In this document: positions 14,801-24,893 of the stretch, in pieces
Layout of the letters: each line of letters starts with the position of its first letter
Numbering within the stretch: position 1 is the stretch's first letter
Source of the DNA: Sipunculus nudus
Lineage: Eukaryota; Annelida; Sipuncula; Golfingiida; Sipunculidae
Reading direction: 5' to 3'
Length of the DNA stretch: 64,000 nt
Assembly: GCA_026874595.1 (NCBI GenBank)
Contig: CM049309.1
Location: 48,220,079-48,284,078, forward strand
Position numbers and translations under genes: made by a program
Notes under the pieces: generated by a model
Told to the model about the DNA's origin: nothing
Databases searched by the model: none
Seen by the model: only the letters and a program-made list of their open reading frames with translations

Positions 14801-17800
14801 GAATGATTCAACTTGACAGTTTCATCATAAAGATTATAAGATGAAAGAGGCTAAAATTATGAGATTTTGCCCATAAGAAACAGGTCAATGTAAGTGGCAC
14901 CACAAAATCCGCAACTTCAAATATGAGTCATGTTACCAACATTTGCACAATACTTGGTAATGCTAGGTTCTGTCATTTCTGAGATTACTATGTCAGTATG
15001 CTTTCTTGGCCAAATGACTAAGTTCAAATTCGTGTAACTCGGCCAAAATTCACCCAAATTTAACCATTTGAGCAAACTTGAGAGAGATGGTATGAGAGAT
15101 TATTTCCGTGAAATATTGAACAATTTGGCTTGACTGTTTTGGAGAAGATTTTTAAAGTTTTTTTTAGCTTTTTCTGTATAAAATCTAAAAAAATGCAGTT
15201 TTTCAGATGGCTAATTTTTTGCATTAAATTTCATGATGCTAGCTCCAGTCGTTTTTGAGATAGTATGGGTTATTGCACAGATGACAGAAGCTGGACGCCC
15301 AAACACCATCACATTAACTAACAGGTTTGCTAAAAATTTCTACAGATGTATACTGAATGCAAAATTATAATACAGATACATCTCACTGATGGTAAATTCT
15401 TGAAATAAGTAGTGTATGGATACTAATTATTTATAATCCATGTACAGCCGTCTTTATATACCCACAGAGAGCTGTATACCTGTAATTGTAAACATTGCCT
15501 GGCATTAGGAATATCTAAAATCATAAATCTACATTTTTTAAAAGCTTTTAAAAAACATTCTTGTCAATATTAATTATATATAACCTGAAATCTAAATGTT
15601 AAGTGGCATGATGTAACCAATGCTGATAAACTGGTGCCAGGCTAGATGTATATGCTTCACACAGCTAACATATATGGTAAAAATTACTCAATTCAATCTT
15701 TATAATTCAGCCAAAATTCATTCTTTGGAACCATAAAGACAATTATTATAAGAATTATTCAGGGGATTATTCTTGTAAAATATTAAACAAATTAGCCTCA
15801 GTGGTGTCAGTCGAAAAATGTTTTGCAGGTTTATAACTCATATGGGAAAATACAGAAAAATGGCTAAGTTAAGCTTCCCATAACTCGGCCAAAATTCACT
15901 GAACCAAAAACCATTTGAACAAATTTTAATTATCAACATCCAAGGATAATTAACGTGTGAGATTTAAGAATTTGGCCCCATGGTTTTTGAGAAGAAGATC
16001 TTTGTAGCCACTGAGCTAAAATGGGCTGTTATGGCATATGACTAAATTCAGCTTCCCATAACACAGCCAAAAGTCACTGAACTGAGACCATTTGAACAAA
16101 CTTCAGAAAGCACTACCCTTAGATCATTTCTGTGCGATATTAAACAATTTGGCCACATGGTTTCAGAGAAGAAGTTTTTTGTAGCCCTCATTATGATAAG
16201 GGCACTGATGACCCCTGTACAAAAAAGGCTGATGCAGGTGGCTCCACCAATACCTCAATTTAAGATAAAACTCATGTGACAAACATTGGCATAAAATTTG
16301 GTGATGATAGCTCAAGCCGTTTCTTAAATTGAAATTTTAATATGCTTTTTTGGACAGATGACAAAGTTCAACTTCCCGTAACTCGGCCAAAAATCACTGG
16401 AACCATTCGAACAAACTTGAGAGAGATTGTTCCAAGGATCATTTCTGTGAAATATTGGACAATTTAGCTGAACAGTTTCAGAGAAGAAGATCTTTAAAGG
16501 TTTTTAAGGTTTTTCCCTAAAAAATCTAAGAAAATGCAGTTAGCGAAAAAATAAGCAAAATCCGGTAGAGTTTTTTAGATGACTAATTATTTGCATAAAA
16601 TTTTGTAATGCTAACTCTTGCCGTTTCAAGATAGTATGGGTTAAAGTACAGACGACGGACGACGCCACACCATCACATAAGCTCACAGGTTTGCTAAAAA
16701 AAACTAAAATCAACAAACCCATCTCTTTTCTCCTGTCCAAATTAACAATTAACAAATTAAGTCCAAAATCATTTGTGTGAAATGCATTATTCATTAATAC
16801 CTGTTTCTAAGTTATCTCTGAACAATTCAGAAATAATGTCCAACATGCCATATGAAGGAATACAATAATTAAATCTGATCTGTTTTTTTCTTTTCATATT
16901 TTGAAAATATTTGAATCATAGTTATTATAATTTTCACAGAAAACCATTTTGTGTTTGAAATTAGAGAAACTCTACCAAAATCGCATGTAAAGTTGAGCTA
17001 GGGGACATGGCCCCAATAGTACACATTCTGGATGTGACCCTGGATATTTTTTTGGATCATGTTAAATTGCTGCTTGCATAATGGACAATTGCACATAAAA
17101 TTTTTGAAAGTCCCATTCTTGTTCTTGCTTGACTGTATAATATTATGGTAATATATGATCTCAGACCTCTTTTACTTAAAAGAAACAAGGCCTGCAGGCC
17201 TAATGCGAACCTGTGCATATGGATATACACCAGATATAACGCTTCAATGCTGAACCACTACTTTTCATATATATGAACAATGCAAGTACTAAACATTTTG
17301 AACAAGAAACAATACACAAACATCACTGCTGAAATTCTGGCATGGGTGCACACAACACAAAAATTATTGTAGGTGGCACCACCAGTCTTGCATACAACAA
17401 AGCTATTTGATATGTATCAAAATGCCCAATTTCAGGCTGATATATCAAATTGCTCTGTAGAAATAAGCAGGCTCATACACTGTGCAAAAGTCATTGTAGG
17501 TGGCGACATCTGTCTTGTAAACAAGAAAACCATCAAAGACACATAGACAGGTCAAAATATCAGGCCAATACATCAAACTTACCTTGAGCCTGATGCACAT
17601 GGCTGACCAGGCTTAGGTGAGAAAGGCTGTTGCCCCGAGTGTACTGTGACAAATTACTGGCTCAGGCTACTGCACTGAGTGAACTCTTGACCTGCACCTG
17701 GCTAGACTGAGTGAACTTTTGACCTGTACCTGGCTGCACTGAATGAACATGAGGTGATCACATGATACTCATGAGGTGATCACATGCTACCCATGAAATG

Positions 17801-20800
17801 ATCACATGCTGCCCATGAGGTGATCACATGCCTTGTGCTTGGCTGCACTGATTGAACTCTTGACCTAAATCTGGCTGCACTGAATGAACTCTTGATCTGT
17901 TGCCAAATCTGAAACAGTTGGCAGTTTCTCAACCTATTCAAGAAACATACACAATCTTTGCCTGTTATGTAACTCTGCTAAAATTTATCCAACACAAACC
18001 ATTTGAACATACTTGAGAAGGCTCACCTCTGGGACCATTTCTGTAAAATATTGAACAATTTGGCTGGACTCTGTACAAGAAGAAGAAGTTTTTTTTTCAG
18101 CTTTTCCCCTGTATAATCTAAGTAAATGCAGATAGCAAAAATAAGCTGAATCCATCAACATTTGATATGTGACTGAAAATTGCATAAAATTTGGAGATGG
18201 TAGCTCCTGCTATTCCTGAGAAATTATGAATAGTGTATAGATGATTTGTAATATCATAAATCTACATTTTTTAAAAGCTTTTAAAAAACATTCTTGTCAA
18301 TATTAATTATATATAACCTGAAATCTAAATGTTAAGTGGCATGATGTAACCAATGCTGATAAACTGGTGCCAGGCTAGATGTATATGCTTCACACAGCTA
18401 ACATATATGGTAAAATGACTCAATTCAATCTTTATAATTCAGCCAAAATTCATTTTTTGGAACAATAAAAGAACAATTATTATTAGAATGATTCAGGGAA
18501 TTATTCTTGCAAAATATTAAACAAACTGGACTCAGTACCATCAGTTGAAAAACGTTTTGTAGGTTTATAACTCATATGGGAAAATACAGCAAAATGGCAA
18601 AGTTCAGCTTCCCATAACTCAGCCAAAAATCATTGAACCAAAACCATTTGAACAAACTTGAATAATCAACTTCTAAGGATTATTAATATATGAGATTTAA
18701 GAATTTGGCCCAGTGGTTTTTGAGAAGAAGATCTTTGTAGCCACTCAGCTAACATGGGCTGTTATGGCATATGACTAAATTCAGCTTCCCATAACTTAGC
18801 CAAAAGTCACTGAACTGAGACCAGTAGAACAAACTTCAATTATCAACATCTAAGGATAATTAATGTGTGAGATTTAAGAATTTGGCCCAGTGGTTTTGGA
18901 GAAGAAGATTTTTGTAGCCACTTAGCTTACATGGGCTGTTATGGCATATGACTAAATTCAGCTTCCCATAACTCAGCCAAAAGTCACTGAACTGAGACCA
19001 TTTGAACAAAGTTGAATTATCAACATCTAAGGATAATTAATGTGTGAGATTTAAGAATTTGGCCCAGTGAATTTTGAGAAGAAGACTTTTGTAGCCACTT
19101 AGCTAAAATGGGCTGTTATGGCATATGACTAAATTCAGCTTCCCATAACACAGCCAAAAGTCACTGAACTGAGACCATTTGAACAAACTTCAGAAAGCAC
19201 TACCCTAGGATCATTTCTGTGCGATATTAAACAATTAGGCCATTTTGTTTCAGAGAAGAAGTTACTTGTAGCTGTCAGTATGATACGGGCACTGAGGACC
19301 ACCGTACAAAAAAGGCTGATGCAGGTGGCGCCACCAATACCTCAATTTCAGATATGACTCATGTGACCAACATTGGCATAAGATTTGGTGATGATAGCTC
19401 AAGCCATTTCTGAGATTGTGATTTTAGTATGCTTTTTTGGACAGATGACTAAGTTCAACATCCTGTAACTCGGCCAAAAATCACCGAACTTAAACCATTC
19501 GAACAAACTTGAGAGAGATTGTTCCAGGAATCATTTCTGTAAAATATTGGACAATTTGGCTGAACAGATTCGGAGAAGAAGATTTTTTAAGCTTTTTTAG
19601 CGTTTTCCCTATACAATCTAAGAAAATGCAGTTAGCCAAAAAAATAAGCAAAATCCGATAGAGTTTTTTAGATGACTGATTTTATGCATAAGATTTCGTG
19701 ATGGTAATTCTTGCTGTTTTCAAGATAGTATGGGTTAACGTACAGACGACGGACGAGGCCACACCATCACATAAGCTCGCAGGTTCCCTAAAAAAAGACG
19801 AAAAGGAGCTGATAAAAGGTGGAAAAACAATGCGAACTCCCACATTCATACTGAGAAATAGATTTTGCAGATTTTCACTGACCAACTTGACACAAGATGA
19901 AACTAAGTTTTGTGATGGTCTGGCATCCAAAAACACAAATGTGCATCTTGCCAAATGTAAAATACACTATTATTCTGATTTATTTATATTGCTTGGCCTA
20001 AGATGCAATCATTTTTTATTGTAACAATAATTAAATATAAGACTAGGCACCCGATTTATAATATGAAAACATAATGTCTTAATCTCCAGATTTGTCACAT
20101 TAAAATTTTGAAAGAGGTCCAGCATGAGACTTCATTGAATTTAGAGTGAGAGTTATTACCAGTGCCCAGTCTGTAGCCCTCTGTTCCATGGGAGACGAGG
20201 GTTGTTCTCTGATGAACCACAGCACACATCTCATCAGCACCATGTAAGTGGCCTTGTAGCACAGGACAGATGGCAGTGCACACAACCTCCCTAGCAGCTG
20301 TCCAACTGTTGGCAGAGCAGCCATACAATCGTCAACAGTATCCTGAAAAAGAATTAAACCTTCATGTTTTATTTCCAGGCTTATTATAAACTTTAAAGGG
20401 GCATAATCAGGAAAAATATTATGCCTATTCTTTCACACCATCAGTTCAATTTTACTTTATACGAAAGTTTCCCAGCAAACAGTCAAAGTACCGTGCATTC
20501 GGCTGTTTTACACCTTGTTATGGCTCCATGTGTTCGTAAACACATTCCACACATGTATGTTAACCATAACAAGTCTGCATGACTGCAGGTCTGTGAGCCA
20601 CAACGTGATAATTCAGCTAGGGGGAACATGTATTCCATTTTTTTGGGACAAGTCAGTCAGGGCATCTCCTGATTGACACATGTTGTGGCCTTTGTTTATG
20701 TTGACACCTGTGACCACACCTGTTCAACTGTTTTTCTAAACTCTTTTACATGAGTCAGCAAATGGTTTCAGGGCAATATTTTGGCAGATATAAATTTATT

Positions 20801-23390
20801 TTAAAGGAAAGCTATTTTTCATGTTAATGCAACATGTTATATTGGTGATTTGTCCCCTTAAAAAAACTTTCTGGTAAGATAAATAGGAAAAAAAATTATT
20901 TATGTAATTTTTAGCAAGAGCACCGCAAATGTGCATAATACTTCCATCATGTATCTGATAACCTTTGACCTCATTAAATGTGTGAATTTTTATGAGGTTA
21001 TTCAGGTGAGAAACTCTATTGGTAAATATGTATCATGAATTCATGAAAATCCATAGGATATTTTGGTAAGTCACCTAGGTGCCTCCAAAGTGCTGTGACC
21101 TGTGAACTTTTTAAAAATGCATGGATTTTGCTGGAAATAAAACTTAGGCAATATATTTTATTGATTAACATTTCTGATCAGTTTTATCAAAATCCTTCAT
21201 ATTCTTCATAAGTTATTGCAGTGACAACAGTGGACAACAAGACTGACCTGTACTCCAGTCAGTTAAGGCTGACAAAAAATAATTCATTATTCTCTTATAA
21301 CTGTAAGTAAATGCCAGTTTTGGTTGAAATACAGTTTACAAAACTGTTTCTGCCAAACTGATAGCAGAAACTGATGTCTGCCCGACAGAAACCAGCAAAG
21401 GCAGAAACTTGCCCAACCTGACTGCTTATTTACCATTACTGCTTCCAGAAATCATGTCAAAATGGACAGAGTTTCTGTGAGGATCCAGCTAAACAATTTA
21501 TAATTATTTATAACTACAGTCCAACCTTTCTGAAGGACCACCTATAAAATGCTGGCTATTACAACCACTGGATATCAGTCCCTTTCAAAATCCTGTTATA
21601 TATAGATAAACCCTGTGAAATATTACCACCTGGCCAATATGGATTACCGCAGTTTTTTCTAAACCAAAGTAATATACGTGCATTACTAAAAAATTGACCT
21701 GCCTAATACAGATCCTCTTTGAGCTATTCCTTGACCAGTCAGTTGTTTGCCCATGCATGAAGTCTCAGTCACTTGTCTTGTGTACCCCTGCACTGAACAC
21801 AGACTTGTGGTTTGGGCAGCCATCGGCCTGGACATGGTGCCCTGACTAGGCCATGTGAATGGCTCACACAACCTGCTAATCCACAGGAATGGAGGACTCT
21901 TGAAGTTAATCTTTTATTCCCCCCCCCCCCCCCTGGATTTTCTTTAATCTATTCAGTGTATTACATGAAAGACTTTATAACAAAGAGTGAATGACCTTTG
22001 AAGTTTTTAAGAAGTGAGTGATGGCATCATCAAACAATTTTAAGATGTTCACATTCATCGTGTCAGCAGAGCCTCTATAAATACCAGTTTGAATTGTACC
22101 TTATCAGATTGCGTTTAGTGATTAACTTATTAACATACAACCCTCTATTATATTATATATAAACGGGACTGCCTAAAACGTGTGAGCGCCTACGTGCACA
22201 TAGTTTCGGCTGCCTTAGCAAGTGCCTAAATCGCGTGCGGCCGGATTTTGCAGACAACAACGTCTGACTAGAAAAAAGTTATTGTGGGATGTGTTTTGAT
22301 AATTTGTCTGATGAAACTTATTATTTATTATATATATATGATTTATGTTTATATTATATTCATATAATTTATGTGGGTATTAATATAAACAGTACTCATC
22401 ATGAATATTTTTTCACTGTTCATATGTGAGAAATTATAAAAGAATTAACGATTATTAGTCATTTGATTTAAATTATTATAAAAGACCGAATTTGATTATT
22501 AAATTCATATTGAGAATTCAATTATCACTAATAATATTTCTTGGGTGTCTTTATTCTGAGGAAGTGAACTGAAGCCACATACTGGTTACAACAAAATTAT
22601 TCACAACAAACACAACATATACAGAAATATGTGATACAATAAATATATACAGAATATCATTACTGTTATAACAGGCAAAAAATAAGCACAAAGTGAAATA
22701 TATTATGAAAAACAAGTTACTGAGACATATACCACGTATACCGATCCAACTAAAACACTAGCCATTCTAGAATAATTAATATGGCTTTAAAAATAAAAAT
22801 GTAACAACCAAGAACTTGAATCTGAAATATATATTCTTATAACATTTTACCCTATTTACATATGTGACAAATCCACCATTTCTACTAAGTTCTAGATATC
22901 CAAGATTACATGAAAAAAGAAACCATTTATCACAACTGTCACATTGAACCATTTCAGATATACCGTCAGTTAGTTGTACCCAAATGAACACAATAACTAA
23001 AACTTTTTATAAGTGTAAAATCTAAGATCACTATCCCAGATTAAGCTAATTTTATATATAATTTTTTACATTTTAATTAAGTAATATATTACAGTTCAGT
23101 TATTTTGCAGGTCACTTTAGCGATATGACTTATCCTTATATTTTAAATACATACAGCAAAAACGAATTAATAATTAGATCCTTTGATGTTTTGATTGCCT
23201 GTGACTGGTTGAGTAAATCATAGCTTCTGTATTACTATGGCTATTATTCCAGTGAATGTTTGGCAAAATTGGCATCCACATTTAACATTAAATGGCACCA
23301 AACTTCAAAATTTAGACAATTAAGAATTCATGTAAACTGGTACCTGTCCTATTGTACCGGTACATAACTGATGTAACTATTCCATTATTA

Positions 23391-23422
<32 letters not shown>

Positions 23423-24815
23423 TCCTGTCAAAATCGGTAGGCTATTATTAATAGATATATAAATTGGGCCATTGCTTTTAACTATAAACAGGCACTTTCA
23501 AAATGGTAATATTTGTCTTTTAGTTTTTACATCTTTTATTCTACAAGTATTGAATGCATGACGTTCAAGTAGTAAAAAGCCATGGAACTTTGTAAGTAAT
23601 AAATAAGACACAAGGTGTCATAATAAATTATTAATGGGGTAAATAATACGTAGCATGTTATTACAAAACGATATTTGCAACGCATATACTTACTGGATCA
23701 TTGCCTCCAAGTATAGTCATTTTCAAACGTAATTGTTACATATTTATCTTTCCGTCCACCCTCTTTGCCATTCAATTAAAAAAATGGACTCCTCAACTGC
23801 TTTTTTCCCCAAGTAAACCTGTTGCACCATTCAGTGTTACGTCGCCGTTACTCCCCGCCTCACGGCTATCCTTCATGCTTGTGATGTACAGCTGTAATCT
23901 TCATATAAAAAGTAAATATTCATGTTATTCCCCGCATAAATTATATAAAGTTCCCTCAGACAAATTAACAAACCCCCCCTCCCCCCCCCCCAAAATAACT
24001 ATTTTTCTGGCCAGATTTTGTTGTCAGCAAATCGGGCCGCACGCGGTTTAGGCATTTGCTAAAGCAGTCGAAACTGCATGCACATAGGTGTGCGCGCAGG
24101 CGTGCACGCGTTTTAGGCAGTCCCTTAATTAGAGCTTAAAGCTCATTCAGATGGCTGACATTCAGTCAAGGGATGAGCCGGCACAAGCTTAAAATAACAT
24201 ATTAATCAAATGTTAGCAAATTCATTTCATTCATATATCATCACATAAATAACACATACAAGTAAATAATTACAACATATATTTAACACAAAGATCATTC
24301 CCTTTCACAAAATTTGAATCTAATATGTGTGATTGATAGGTTTGTGCTAAATATGGATAATTCTTTTTATAAAGTGCTAATCATTATAAAAAATCTCTAC
24401 TGCTCTGGTTAAACCAAAATTACAAGGACATTCAACCTGAAGCCACACGTCGCACATTAACAGACATGGGGTCTATTACAGTTGTTCTATTGTACTATTA
24501 CTATTACTATTACTTTCAATTTCTGATATTACTATTACTATTACTATTACCACATTTTATCTTCTATTACTATTACTATTACTATTACAGGGGTATCTAT
24601 TACTATTACTATTACATAAACTGATGAAGGATTCTAGACTTTTCGCAGCCATGAGTGCTATAAACTAGCACTGCAATCACATTTTTATATTATATATTAA
24701 TATTAGAAGCACCTATATCATCCAGTTACCTACACAATTTTCTTATACTGTGTCTGTCATTAACAATAAGCCTAATGATACTGGAGATCTTAATTATTTC
24801 AGCTTCTTTAATTTT

Positions 24816-24893
<78 letters not shown>

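Noticed and set aside
19698-20024. 108-residue plus-strand frame
   Set aside because: It crosses the end of Helentron-like copy E into FANCC intron 2; no domain and wrong strand for FANCC.
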